64,000 nucleotides of DNA. Origin: Adiantum capillus-veneris. Taxonomy: Eukaryota; Streptophyta; Polypodiopsida; Polypodiales; Pteridaceae. Below the pieces are notes generated by a model, which had not been told where the DNA came from, did not search any database, and saw only the letters and a program-made list of their open reading frames with translations. The position numbers were made by a program, and so were the translations under genes. This document shows, piece after piece, positions 11,973 through 22,205 of this stretch; the first letter of the stretch is position 1, and the number at the start of each line of letters is the position of its first letter. The stretch covers positions 64,034,870 through 64,098,869 of the forward strand of contig CM043952.1 of NCBI GenBank assembly GCA_014529385.2, written 5' to 3'.

Positions 11973-12506
11973 TGTAACAGACTTGGACACTCCAAGTCAA
12001 GAATCAACCGCAACAGCACCAAATAACCACTTCAAAACAATTCACAGATCACAATAGATTTGCACTGGCTCGGCGGAGTTCCGTGCCTAGAGATATTGGC
12101 CCCAAAGATTGGCGCTCTTTTCGGTATTTCTTTTTGTATTAATCAATCATCAAAGTACAAGAGAGCGGTTAGGGTTTCACTCTCAGACTCTGCGTCCAGA
12201 TGCTCTGAGAAGTGAGGCCGTCACCACTAATTTAAAGGTTACAAGGGATGCCCAAAAGCAGAGCCCCAAAAGCTTTTAAAATAAAAAGCATCAGTTCTCT
12301 CTCTCTCTTAGAGAGTCTTTTTCTCTTTTTTTATAAAAAAAAGCAAAATTCGCATCGCTCTTCATTTTCCAAATTTTTTTTTTTAAATTTTTTAATAGCC
12401 TCTGTGATTTTCGGAAATTAGGGTTTCTGGCAGAAAAAAGGGTTTGTAGGAATTTTAGGGCAGAAATTAGGGTTTTTGTTGTCCGCCACGTCATCACTTT
12501 GTGACA
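11973..12506 (-). repeat. 3' LTR of chromovirus
   Basis: 534 bp, starting TGTAACAG on the plus strand and ending GTGACA. It matches 17898-18418 over its whole length. Small indels near the run of T and A around 12320-12390 explain the length difference from the 521-bp partner. Confidence 0.95.
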
Positions 12507-12519
12507 TACCCCCCTCTTG
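12507..12519 (-). other. Polypurine tract of chromovirus
   Basis: In sense this reads AAGAGGGGGGTA and lies directly before the 3' LTR, where plus-strand DNA synthesis is primed. The pol-less element has a similar tract at 20489-20501. Confidence 0.8.
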
Positions 12520-13107
12520 AAAACATTGTAATCGACCGCGATTACGCCTGCAAAACCGACAAAAGCCGTAAACTGTCTTAGCAGACACCGACACTGACAC
12601 GTACTAGGAACACACATTTAGCACATGTACAAAATCGACAGTCACATCACACGACATCACAGGACATCACCAGACATCAAAGGACATCACATGACATTCA
12701 ACATTCATTCGGATCTTAGCCCATGATTTATCGGCAATGTAGCTAGCAATCACATCCTGGTCCAATCGGGACCTCATCGATGTCCGATTGACTAACCCCT
12801 ATTGCAACCATGTCTATTCGAGATCAAGTAGACCAAAATGCTGTAGTCATTTCGGCTATCAGTTCCTGCACTCACAAGAAGTCAAGAACAAATCAGTATC
12901 ATTATTAGGAATTCCATTTCATAAAGTCATCCAGCAGAATACTGTCAGCTCTCAGTATCCCTGAAGCTCAAATAGACATCAGTGACTTTAGTATCAAAAT
13001 CCAGGCATCTGTTGACAAAGGAGCGGAGTAACTCCCCTCTTGTGCAACCCACTACACCAGATCTTTGGCCAAGCTGAGTTTCTGGGTTCCGTTTGGAGTA
13101 GACTATG

Positions 13108-16100
13108 CTAAACCAAAACATCGAGGTAAAGTTTCACAATCTGAGGAGTCTCTGCTAGGTCCTCCTCCATCCACTTCGCATCAAAAGTAGAAAAGTTCTT
13201 GAATTTAACCAAGAACCGCCTTCGGACTTTACCTTTCTTCGGATCGTTATGCGCCAAAATCTGTTCAGGAACAAGGATCTCCTCGTTTTCTTCCACTTCG
13301 GTTTGCTCATCAGGCTCCCTATCATCAGGCACATCACCCTTAACAGGTTTCAAGAGATTCACATGCAATGCATTGTGAATCCTCCAAGTATCTGGCAGTT
13401 TCAATCGGAAGGAGACATCATTTATCTTGTCAGTGATCTGGAAAGGTCCGTAGTATCGCATACTAAGCTTTGGAAAAAGCCTCTGCTTTCCCTTTTTCTT
13501 TCGTAGGCGTGCCTTCTCAAAAGTAAGAGCACCCAATCATCCTCCTTCAATTTCAAGTTGCGACGATGGCGATCCGCTGCCTTTTTCTGCGTTCTTGAGA
13601 CTCCTGCAAAGTCTCGCGAACCTTGGCAAAAGCCGTATCCAAATCTCGCGAATATTCATCCGCTTCCAATATCTAATCTTTCGTGCTCGGAAGGATGGAA
13701 CCTTTGCAGCACTTTCAACAATCTCACATGGCGTCTTCCCTGTCGAAGAGTGTATCGTGTTACTGTAGGAAAATTCCACCAAAGATAGGTTCTTTTCCCA
13801 TTGAGTCTTTTGATCCGAGATACAAGACTTGAATAAATCTAAAATCATTGAATTGGCAATCTCAAATTGCCCGTCAGTCTGCAAGTGGAACGATGACGAG
13901 AACTGCAACTGCGTGCCAATGTTCTCCCAAATTGCCTTCCAAAACAAACTCATAAATCTGGGGTCTCTGTCGGAGACAATCGTCTCAGACGTGCCATGTA
14001 ATCGGAAAATCATCGTGATCATTCTGTGTTCTCGGGAGATCAAAAATGAAATCCATTGCAATACTTTCCAAGGGGTGGGTGGGTATGGGTAAAGGCTGTA
14101 ACAATCCCTGTGCCTTATGCCTGTCAAACTTGACCTTCTGGCATACCAAGCAACTGCGCACAAACTCTTCCACATCCTTGTTGAGTCTCGGCCCAAAGAA
14201 GTATCTCTCTACCCCGTTCATGGTGGTAGCAATGCCGCGGTGACTCGTAAAAGGTGGACAGTGGCATTCAGTCATAACCTTGTCCCTCAACGGCTATGTA
14301 ACGCACAACATAGTCTTTTTCATCAAGTAGCCTTCCCGAAGGGAGTATCCAGCTATTGTCTCCCCATCCTGTATCCGTGTGAAAATATGTGCAAAATCTG
14401 TATCTGTCGCATACTGATCGACCATATCCTCGAAGCTCCTATGATGTATCGCAGAAACAGCCAGAACCAACGGTTTCCGAGACAAGGCATCTACCACAAC
14501 ATTCTTCTGTCCCTGCACATGGACAATCTGGAAGTGAAACCGTGACAAGATGTTCGCCCACCGCATCTGCTTTTCCGAAAGCTGCTTCTGTGACAAGAAG
14601 TAGCGCAAACTCTGATGGTCTGTAAAGACAGTAAAATCCGCTCCGAGTAAGTAATGCCGCCACTGAGTAAGAGCATGGATAACCGCCAAAAGCTCTTTCT
14701 CATAGATCTGTGCTGTCATCTCCGGCCTAGAGAACGAACGGCTCTCGTAAGCTATGACATGGCCTTCTTGCATCAAGACCGCACCGAGACTACGACCACA
14801 AGCATCACAAAATACTTCAAATGACTTCTGCAAGTCCGGCAAAGTCAAATATGGTCCTGTAGTCAATTTCTCTTTCAATGTCCGAAAGGCAGTCACCTCT
14901 GTGGGTCCCCACGAAAAAGGTACTCCTTTCTGTGTCAAGGTATGCAAAGGGGAAGCAACCTCTGCAAACTTTCGTATGAACCGCCTGTAGTACGAACACA
15001 ATCCCAAGAAGCTTCTAACTTCATGGACATTCCTCAAATCGGTCCAATCACGGATAGTCTCTATCTTGGCCGGGTCCACTTGCACTCCTGCTGCTGACAC
15101 AATGTGTCCCAAAAAGTGTATCTCTGGTAGGAAAAATTCAGTTTTCTTTGCATTAATCACTAATGTGTGATCTCGTAATGCTTGAAAGACTTGAAGCAGA
15201 TGATCTCTGTGTTCTGCCTCATTCTTGGAGAAAACAATGATGTTGTCAAAGAAAGTGCCAACAAATAGCCTGTACTCTCGAAAAATCCTGTCCATCATCC
15301 GGTTAAATGTCTCAGGAGCATTGGTTAAGCCAAAAGGCATCACCAAAAACTCAAATAACCCAAAAGTCGTTCGAATAGTTGTCTTGTAGACATCTCCTGG
15401 CTCTATCTTGATCTGATGATATCCACTCTTCAAGTCAATCTTGCTAAAGCACGAGGATCCCTGTAACCTGTCGAGTATATCATCGATCCTAGGAATCGGA
15501 AATCTGTTCTTGATGGTGATTTCGTTGAGAGTGCTATAATCGATGCACATTCTCCAAGATCCGTCTTTCTTCAAAACAAACAACACTGGAGAGCAATACG
15601 GTGAAGTACTAGGCTGGACAAGACCCTTTTCCAAGAGGTCTTTCATTGGGTTCATAATCTTTTCATTCTGTACTCGGCTCACACGGTAAGGTGGCCGATT
15701 CGGTGGCGTGCTTCCAGGTATCAGATCAATAGTTTGATCTTCAGGCCCTCTGAAAAGCAATCGGCATGAGTTTGGAGAAAAATCTTGGCGTTCTTTTGAT
15801 CAGGTCAAAACATATTCAACCTTTATCCATCGTTCAGTTCTCTTCCAAAAGAATGAGTAAGAAACTGAAGTTCATCAAGTAGAATCTCTAAGCCCTTCAT
15901 TTATCAAAGTCGCTTTCTTGGCCCGGTAGTCAACCACGGCGTAGTTCTTGTGGTACCAAGGGATCCTGAGTAGAACGTCACTCTCGTGCCTTGAACACCC
16001 TTGTCATTGCAAACAAAGTTTGCCAATGCTCGGTGTAATGGCAACATCCCATCCGGGTGCCAGTCGAACTACCTCTGCCTGTGGCGTCAGTCTGTCAGGC

Positions 16101-16176
16101 GTAATTCCAAATCGAGCCGCCAATTCCAAGTGAAAAGAAGTTGGCCTTGGCTCCTTCAAAAGAGCTTCGTGATCCT
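13108..16176 (-). pseudogene. Chromovirus pol: protease, RT, RNase H, integrase, chromodomain; RT catalytic site changed
   Basis: The order in sense is as follows. A protease remnant lies near 15890-16176 (PWYHKNYAVVDYRAKKATL). RT plus RNase H form one 488-codon frame at 14294-15760 (LFVLKKDGSWRMCIDYSTLN, CFSKIDLKSGYHQI, FGLTNAPETFNRMMD; RNase H FEVFCDACGRSLGAVL and FTDHQSLRYF). The integrase zinc site is at 13985-14290 (VRSCLVCQKVK), its core at 13537-14196 (IVSDRDPRF, LQTDGQFE). A chromodomain end lies at 13108-13536 (PEQILAH, FLVKFKNF, WMEEDLAE). The RT active site reads FFDN where FFDD is expected. Frames are broken between RT, integrase and chromodomain. Confidence 0.92.
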
Positions 16177-17826
16177 TCACTTTGCCCCAAAATCGGCAAA
16201 GTTTGTACTTTCATTCATTAGATTCGGTGCAGGTCCCACGCCATGTGGTACCAGTTCTGCTTTTCTATCTGCCTTTTCTGCCACATTCCTCAGCTGCTCT
16301 CGAACTCTCAGACCTGTCGTCGTCTTATCATTATGTTCTTTCTGTGCCTTATTAGGGCACTTCGCGGAGATATGTCCATGTTCCCCGCATCCAAAGCACT
16401 TCCCCTCTTTGATGAAGCGAGCTCTCTCCTCAGGAGTAAGCTTGGGTCGTGCATCATTTTTCTCTGGGTTGCTCTTTTTCTTTCTACTTTCATTCCCAGA
16501 AGTCTGTTCGGCTCGTTGTGTCATGGCCTCCTCTGTGGGGTAGGTCAGACTGCCAGAGTGAATGGCAAAGCCCCGCTTCGCATGACTCATCAACTCCTGA
16601 ATAGAAGCTGACTTCTGTTCCAAGAAGTGATCTCGGATCTCTGTAGGTAGACCCAAGGTAAACCGCTCAATTTGTTCTCTGAACGAGATCTTCTTGAATG
16701 AAGAGGCGGGTAGAAAAGAGCTCCAGAATCTTTCACAATAAGCATTGATTGTATCTTTCTTGGTCATCCGAAGATGGTTCCAAGCAGCTCGTATATCTCT
16801 TTCATATTCTTGCGTCAACCAAGAAGAAATAAAAAGCTTCTTAAATTTCAGCCATTTAACTGGCGCAGTCTTGTTAAAAGAAGCGTGGACCACCAAGTAC
16901 GAGCATTCCCCTTAAGGAAAGAGGTAGCTCTCCGAATCTTGGAGTGTTCTGAATAGCGTCCTCCCACGAAAGCGATGTCAAACTGCTGTATAAAAGACAA
17001 AGCCTTCGAAGCATCTGAGTATCCTGAAAAGTATCAAACTTGATCGAGTGGCCACCTTCCTTAAACTCTCGGACTTTCTTGCTTTTATCTTCGAGAAAGT
17101 CATACTGGTTGGTTTTGTAAAAATTCTTCTTGTTCGCATAAAACTTTCCGTCATCGGAATCTGAGCTGTCTGTAGACGAGTCCTCTGTAGAACTGTCAGT
17201 CTTTGGGCGAGATGTAGCCTTCTTTGCCTTTCTCTTGCCCTTTCCGAAGCTTTGTTTCTTGCTTCGCTTTTTACCTTTTCTGTCTTCTTCGCTCGAATCC
17301 GAGGAGCTAGAAGAACTATCAGAAGAAGAAGAAGAAGAACTCGGTACTCCTCATATCGAACACGCTTCTTCTGTTTCTTTGCCTTGTCAAAAGTAGACCG
17401 ACGACCCAAATATCCCGGGAAGTCAGTGCCTTTCTTCTGCTTTTTGCCGTGCTTTTTGCCTTTGTTTTGCACGTCGAAAAGCTGAGCAATCCATGCATCA
17501 ACCACGTTCTCCAGTTCCTTCTCCATAAATTTCTTGGAGGCAGAAGATTTCTTGAGAGCGGGTTTCGGGAGTGGTGTTGTGGTTCTTTGCCACTCCATCT
17601 GTACCTCTTCCAAAGAGGTCTGGTTCATATATTTTGCCATCTTCGGGTCCTTGGCAAAATTGAGCATCATCTTTGTTGCATCGCCAATCAATCGACGACT
17701 CTCCATCTCTCTTTGCTCCGCCTGAGTAGGCCGAGGCAGGCCATATTCTCTGTCTGAATCTTCGTTGTGATCCCAGCCCGCATCTCCAAATGCAGAGGGA
17801 GTCGATTGATCATTGCCTGAAGCCAT
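16177..17826 (-). pseudogene. Chromovirus gag, frameshifted
   Basis: Gag would form the particle and package RNA. It starts at the ATG at 17826 (MASGNDQSTPSAFGD) in a frame running to about 16978, with a Ser/acidic low-complexity stretch near 17300. A second frame at 16177-16896 carries the retrotransposon gag core (WNHLRMTKKDTINAYCERFW, RFTLGLPTEIRDHF) and the knuckle CFGCGEHGHISAKC. At least one frameshift near 16900-17100 separates them, and another seems to lie near 17300. The gene is broken but recognisable. Confidence 0.88.
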
Positions 17827-17884
17827 AGCTGCCGCGGAAAAAAAAAATAGGGATCGGATTTCCCGTAGAAGAGAAATCGGCCGT

Positions 17885-17896
17885 GCTGTGATACCA
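17885..17896 (-). other. tRNA primer binding site of chromovirus
   Basis: In sense this is TGGTATCACAGC, one nucleotide after the 5' LTR end. It is close to the initiator tRNA-Met site TGGTATCAGAGC used by many plant elements, with one mismatch. Confidence 0.8.
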
Positions 17897-17897
17897 T

Positions 17898-18418
17898 TGT
17901 AACAGACTTGGACACTCCAAGTCAAGAATCAACCGCGACAGCACCAAATAACCACTTCAAAACAATTCACAGATCACAATAGATTTGCACTGGCCCGGCG
18001 GAGTTCCGTGCCTAGAGATATTGGCCCCAAAGACTGGCGCCCCTTTCGGTATTTCTTTTTGTATTAATCAATCATCAAAGTACAAGAGAACGGTTAGGGT
18101 TTCACTCTCAGACTCTGCGTCCAGATGCTCTGAGAAGTGAGGCCCTCACCACTAATTTAAAGGTTACAAGGGATGCCCAAAAGCAGAGCCCCAAAAGCTT
18201 TTAAAATAAAAAGCATCAGTTCTCTCTCTCTCTTAGAGAGTCTTTTTCAAATTCGTGTCGCTCTTCATTTTCGATTTTTTTATTTTTTTTATTTTTTTAA
18301 TAGCCTCCGCGATTTTCGGAAATTAGGGTTTCTGGCAGAAATTAGGGTTTGTAGGAATTTTAGGGTTTCTGGCAGAAATTAGGGTTTTTGCTGTCCGCCA
18401 CGTCATCACTTTGTGACA
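17898..18418 (-). repeat. 5' LTR of chromovirus
   Basis: 521 bp, the partner of 11973-12506. It carries the TGTAACAG and GTGACA ends and is followed by the CCCAC target duplication at 18419-18423. Confidence 0.95.
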
Positions 18419-18423
18419 CCCAC

Positions 18424-18845
18424 AACTGCTCCCAAAAATCTGCAAAGAACTCGGATGTGAGACCCTCCTCCTGCCAGTGATCGGCTGTAGCAAGACAAGC
18501 CTGTCTCTACACTATTGGTATGTGGCGACTCAATTGAGCTGTGTATTGGAAGAAGGGGTCCCCGGGTGATTGGCTTGAGTAAAGGATCTCGTCAAAACCA
18601 CTCCCCCAGGTCTTACTGCACTGGCACCAAAGGGTAGCCTGCCCAAGCCCATAGCGGCTATTGTGTGGACTCAAGAGCTGACAGGTTCTCAAGGATGGCT
18701 CTACTTTGCCGTGCTGGGTCGATGATCCCCAACTCTCCTAGAGAGCAAGGTAAAGTGATGACTTGCCAGGAGACTTTGGCCCGAGCCAACTGCGTGTCTC
18801 GCCCTGACCACAAAAAGTTCCTCATTAACCTCTCCACATGCTTCC
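18424..18845 (-). mobile_element. LINE fragment, post-RT region, continues LINE at 11390-11967
   Basis: The minus-strand frame 18658-18969 contains LMRNFLWSGRDTQLARAKVS and LPCSLGELGIIDPARQSRA, the pattern of the region after the RT in plant LINEs (FLWSG, K.SW, LG..D). It abuts the right-hand target duplication of the chromovirus. It merges near 18840 with the truncated LTR of the next element, so its upper boundary is approximate. Confidence 0.8.
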
Positions 18846-19070
18846 TGGAGAAGGTGCAGAGTTTGGAGTACCGGCGCTGTACAAGCTCAAGCATTATCAA
18901 GAAATATCGGAAGGGGCACCAACGTTTGGGGCCAATGCTCTCTTGGGTTGGAACTCTGCCACTCCTCATCTCGTGTCGTCTATCTCTTTCAGTTCAATTG
19001 TTATTTGAAGTGCTTAAAGGTGCTCAATTTGTTCTTTTCCGTTGGCACGTGGTGCCCGTCCTCGTGACAG

Positions 19071-19082
19071 TGGTATCAGAGC
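19071..19082 (+). other. tRNA-Met primer binding site of pol-less LTR element
   Basis: TGGTATCAGAGC, one base after the LTR end GTGACA at 19069. This is the canonical plant initiator tRNA-Met site. Confidence 0.85.
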
Positions 19083-19866
19083 TTCATGCGTGTGCTTTTT
19101 TGAAAGCATACCGATCCTACCAAAGAGCAGACAGAGCAAGTTGACGCTTCCACAAAATTTTATTAAAGAATCTTCGTGCTCCGACCCGCACTATTAGCCA
19201 CTCCCACCCTTACTTCATCGTGCATTGGGCGTGCTCCCGTCTCCATCACTCTTATCTTACAAGGCATAAGCCAAAAAGATCACTTGCAAGAGAAGGATCA
19301 ATGATTTTTTTTCCAACCGATGTTTTTTTCTCAGAGGCAGTGCCATGCAGCAGTGGATGTCTATAGCTACCAAGCCGTATACTCCAAGGGCTTGGCAAGC
19401 TTTCAAGAAAATTTTGCCCGAGCTTAGTAGAGCGGGGCATCGTGAAAGTCTTGCCACAGAAACCCTAGTAGATTAAAACTTGAACTTTCTCGACATCTCT
19501 CAATAGGTGTCTCTTCTCAAACTGATAACCTTGGAGGTCCAGTTTGATTGGTATATCTTGGGGCTACCATCACCGCCACAGGAACATTGCCTGTCGAGGC
19601 TTGTTTCAATTATTCAAAAGCTTATGGACCATGCTGCGGTTGGCTACAACCTTATGGAAGAAATCTAACCCTAATTTTGGTGCAAGTTTCAGAATGGAAA
19701 GCAAGTCGAGTTTCGAGCTCGATTTGTTTTAAATGGATGGTATCTGTTTTAAGCCCATCTTGGTGCCAATTTGAACTGTTTGACTCTGGTTTTAATACGG
19801 GTTTCAATACTTGGTGATTTACTCTTAGGTGGAGTAGTGAGAAATGTTTTTTGGTATTGTCTGCAT

Positions 19867-20075
19867 CTCGGAACGACGCAAATGGGATGTTTGGGGAGCG
19901 TTTCGTTGTATGCTGGAAAAGCTCTGAACAACGCAGACGGGATGTTTGGAGAGCGTTTCATTGTATGCTGGAAAACCTCCGAACGACGCAGATGGTACGT
20001 CTGGAGAGCGTTTCGTTGTATGCTGGAAAACATCCGAGCGACGCTAGCTGCGGTTTGGGAAGTGTTTGGTTGTAT
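19867..20075 (+). repeat. 55-bp tandem repeat, about 3.8 copies
   Basis: Units begin at 19867, 19922, 19977 and 20032 with an exact 55-bp step. Each holds GAACGACGCA-like and GAGCGTTTCGTTGTATGCTGG-like blocks, and the last unit is diverged. It lies inside the interior of the pol-less LTR element. The open frames through it are a by-product of the repeat. Confidence 0.9.
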
Positions 20076-20263
20076 CAGTCCTTTGACTCATGGCCCATAC
20101 CTTTTTAGGCTATTTTCGGCGGGAGTGACGAGGTAGTTGTTGAGTAGCTTCATACCGTAGACCGTTTGTCTTGGGAGATTGCTCAACGGCGTTGTTCGTT
20201 GTGTCTTGTATCATGCAGATGTGAGCATTTGTGCTACATTGTGATGTGCCAACCACTGAATAT

Positions 20264-20405
20264 TCCTTATTGGATGAGATTTTTTTGGGAAGCCAACGAC
20301 CCAGTATATCAAGAGCTTCGATCTGGAATGAGACTCCTTATTGGATGAGATCTTTCTAGGAAGCCAACGATCCAGGATATCAAGAGCTCCAATTTGGAAC
20401 GAGAA
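20264..20405 (+). repeat. 71-bp tandem duplication
   Basis: Two copies start at 20264 and 20335, each beginning TCCTTATTGGATGAGAT and including AAGCCAACGA and TATCAAGAGC. They differ at several bases. The duplication is interior to the pol-less LTR element. Confidence 0.9.
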
Positions 20406-20501
20406 AATCGATTGTCCCTCGGAATGACCCTCGAAAAATTTTGAGCTAACTTGAGTTGTTTTGCAGATCGCGGACGATTACTTTCTTTCAAGAAGGGGGG
20501 A

Positions 20502-21162
20502 TGCCACAAATTGCTCACGTGCCACTAAAGAACAAAGCCAACCTGAAAACCCGGCCGAGAAGCCTAAACCCTAGAAGAAGCAGATGAAGTTACCACCAAC
20601 TTATGGGACCGCGTCCATGATGGGACCCAAGTGCCACATAGACAAAAAATAAAGCTGGACCCACACACACACAAAAGCGTTAAAAACTGATGATGTGGCT
20701 GTTGTACGGACATCCAGGAATTTACGTTGACATGATGACGAGGCAGCAATACGGATTTCTGCATTTTGTGCTTGCAAGTGCTGATGTGGCAGGTGTACGG
20801 ATTTTCGTAATTCACTCTAGCAGCTTTTTGGGTTCAACGCTTTTGGGCCTGATGCTTTTGAGTTTGTAGCTTTTCATGTAACTGCTTTTCATAGGCCCAA
20901 GGCCTTTAAATATGAGCCAAGGGCTCATTCTTTGGCATGCTTCTTGGAGAAGTTGCAAAGTCTGGAGTACCCGCGTTGTACCGAGTTCAAGCAATATAAA
21001 GAAATACCGAGAGGGGCGCCAACGTTTGGGGCCAATGCTCTCTTGGGGTGGAACTCTGCCACTCCCCGTCTCGTGTCGTCTCTCTCTTTCAGTTCAATTG
21101 TAGTGCTTAAAGTTGCTCAATCTGTTCTTTTCCGCTGGCACGTGGTGTGCGTCCCTGTGACA
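20502..21162 (+). repeat. 3' LTR of pol-less element
   Basis: It begins TGCCACAAATT right after the polypurine tract at 20489-20501 and ends GTGACA at 21162, 661 bp. A TATA-like TTTAAATA lies near 20906-20915. Its last 230 bp are shared with 18840-19069. Confidence 0.8.
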
Positions 21163-21285
21163 GTTGGCCACTGGGTACTCTAGAAATATGTTTGAGTCAT
21201 CAGCAAACTCAGTGTTTAAAAGCTCATCTCCCCAAATAGGTAGCTGCAGTCCACGTAATGGACTACTGTTTAGAAATGGAAAGGT
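21163..21285 (-). mobile_element. LINE RT fragment with FADD motif
   Basis: Minus-strand translation gives LRGLQLPIWGDELLNTEFAD followed by DSNIFLEY. This aligns with LRGLALPIRGDELLDAEFAD of the LINE at the window start. It is the RT catalytic region of the LINE copy whose later parts are at 18424-18845 and 11390-11967, now separated by the LTR element. Confidence 0.8.
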
Positions 21286-21927
21286 CTGCGTGCTGGAAAT
21301 TGATGAGATTCGACTAAGGATTTTGTTCGAATGCCATGACGTTCTTAGCACTGGGCACCCAGGCATCCAGAGAACTTAAACATTGGTCAAACGATATTTC
21401 TATTGGCCAAGGATGTGCCCTTACATAGAGAGCTATGTGAAGAGATGCACTCAGTGTCAGGTCAATAAGGCATAGCGCCTTAGGAAAGCTGGTCTTCTAC
21501 ATCCATTGGAAATTCTTGATGCCAAGTGGTAGAGTATTTCTATGGATTTTATCGTTGGTTTTCCAAATACTAGCCGCAACAATGATGTCATTTGGGTTGT
21601 GGTCGATAGACTCACAAAAATGACGAAATTTATACCAACGAAGTAAAAAGCCGTATGAGTTGGCAGTTTTATTTGTCGATTAGCTTTATAAGCTATATGG
21701 CCTGCCGGAGGATATCGTCAGTGATCGAGATACTAAGTTCACTGGGAGATTTTGGCAAGATGTGTTTGTTCACCTTCGGACGAAGTTGAGTATGTCGTCC
21801 TCCAATCATCCTGAGTCCGATGGACAAATTGAGAGGATGAATCAGACGTTAGAGGACATGTCGAGAGCTTATGTCTCTCACAGCCTACAGGCAGTTTGAT
21901 TTGGAAAGGTATCTTCCACAATTAGAG
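21286..21927 (+). pseudogene. Gypsy integrase remnant, part 1
   Basis: Translation in shifting frames shows LSTGHPGIQRT, VKRYFYWPRM, YVKRCTQCQVNKA (zinc-binding site), [15 protein letters not shown] and VVVDRLTKM (first core Asp), VSDRDTKF (second Asp) and SDGQIERMNQTLED (Glu). It has several stops and frameshifts, and the 5' part of the element is missing. The sequence is interrupted at 21927 by the copia insertion and resumes at 26950. Confidence 0.85.
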
Positions 21928-22205
21928 TGTTAGGGAATAAAGGCCTAAGTGCCTTGTACTTATTAACTTATAAGTTAAAAGACTTATAAGTGAGGGGGCC
22001 CAAGTGTGAATGGCCCCCTAGTCACTTACTCATATACTCAAATGTGAAGCCCAAAAAATAAATAGCGTGACTTCTCCCAAATTCAACGATCTCTCTCTCT
22101 CTCTCACGTTCTTCTCTGCGTGAGCTTCTTCAGCGCCTCTCACCTCTTCTCCTTCACTCTCATTGCATAGGACAACAAGTGGGCTCTCTCTCCTGCTCCC
22201 CCACA
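21928..22205 (+). repeat. 5' LTR of copia-1
   Basis: 278 bp, starting TGTTAGGGAATAAAGG and ending CTGCTCCCCCACA. It differs from the 3' LTR near its end (CCCAAATTCAACGATC versus CCCAGATTTCTACGAG, and GACAACAAGTGGG versus GATAGCAAGTAGG). Confidence 0.95.

Larger units (their letters stand above)
11973..18418 (-). mobile_element. Ty3/gypsy chromodomain retrotransposon (chromovirus), complete but decayed
   Basis: A full-length LTR element on the minus strand, 6446 bp. Its 5' LTR is 17898-18418 and its 3' LTR is 11973-12506, both ending TG...CA (sense TGTCAC...GTTACA). The 5-bp target duplication CCCAC flanks it at 11968-11972 and 18419-18423. A tRNA-Met-type primer site follows the 5' LTR and a polypurine tract precedes the 3' LTR. 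Internal order is gag, protease, RT, RNase H, integrase, chromodomain. Frameshifts and a catalytic RT change make it non-autonomous. It sits inside a LINE copy of the same orientation. Confidence 0.95.
18840..21162 (+). mobile_element. Non-autonomous LTR retrotransposon without pol, 5' LTR truncated
   Basis: Two direct repeats flank a short non-coding interior. The left repeat (about 18840-19069) matches only the last 230 bp of the right repeat (20502-21162). A primer site TGGTATCAGAGC at 19071 and a polypurine tract at 20489-20501 fix the orientation as plus. The LTRs share a block with the chromovirus LTR (GAAATACC...GGGGCGCCAA), so the element may be a distant relative mobilised in trans. 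The 1.4-kb interior has no gag or pol, but it has a 55-bp tandem repeat and a 71-bp duplication. The 5' part of the left LTR and some LINE sequence appear deleted. Confidence 0.8.

Noticed and set aside
19749-20136. Overlapping frames on both strands near 20 kb
   Set aside because: They are explained by the 55-bp tandem repeat; no domain is visible.
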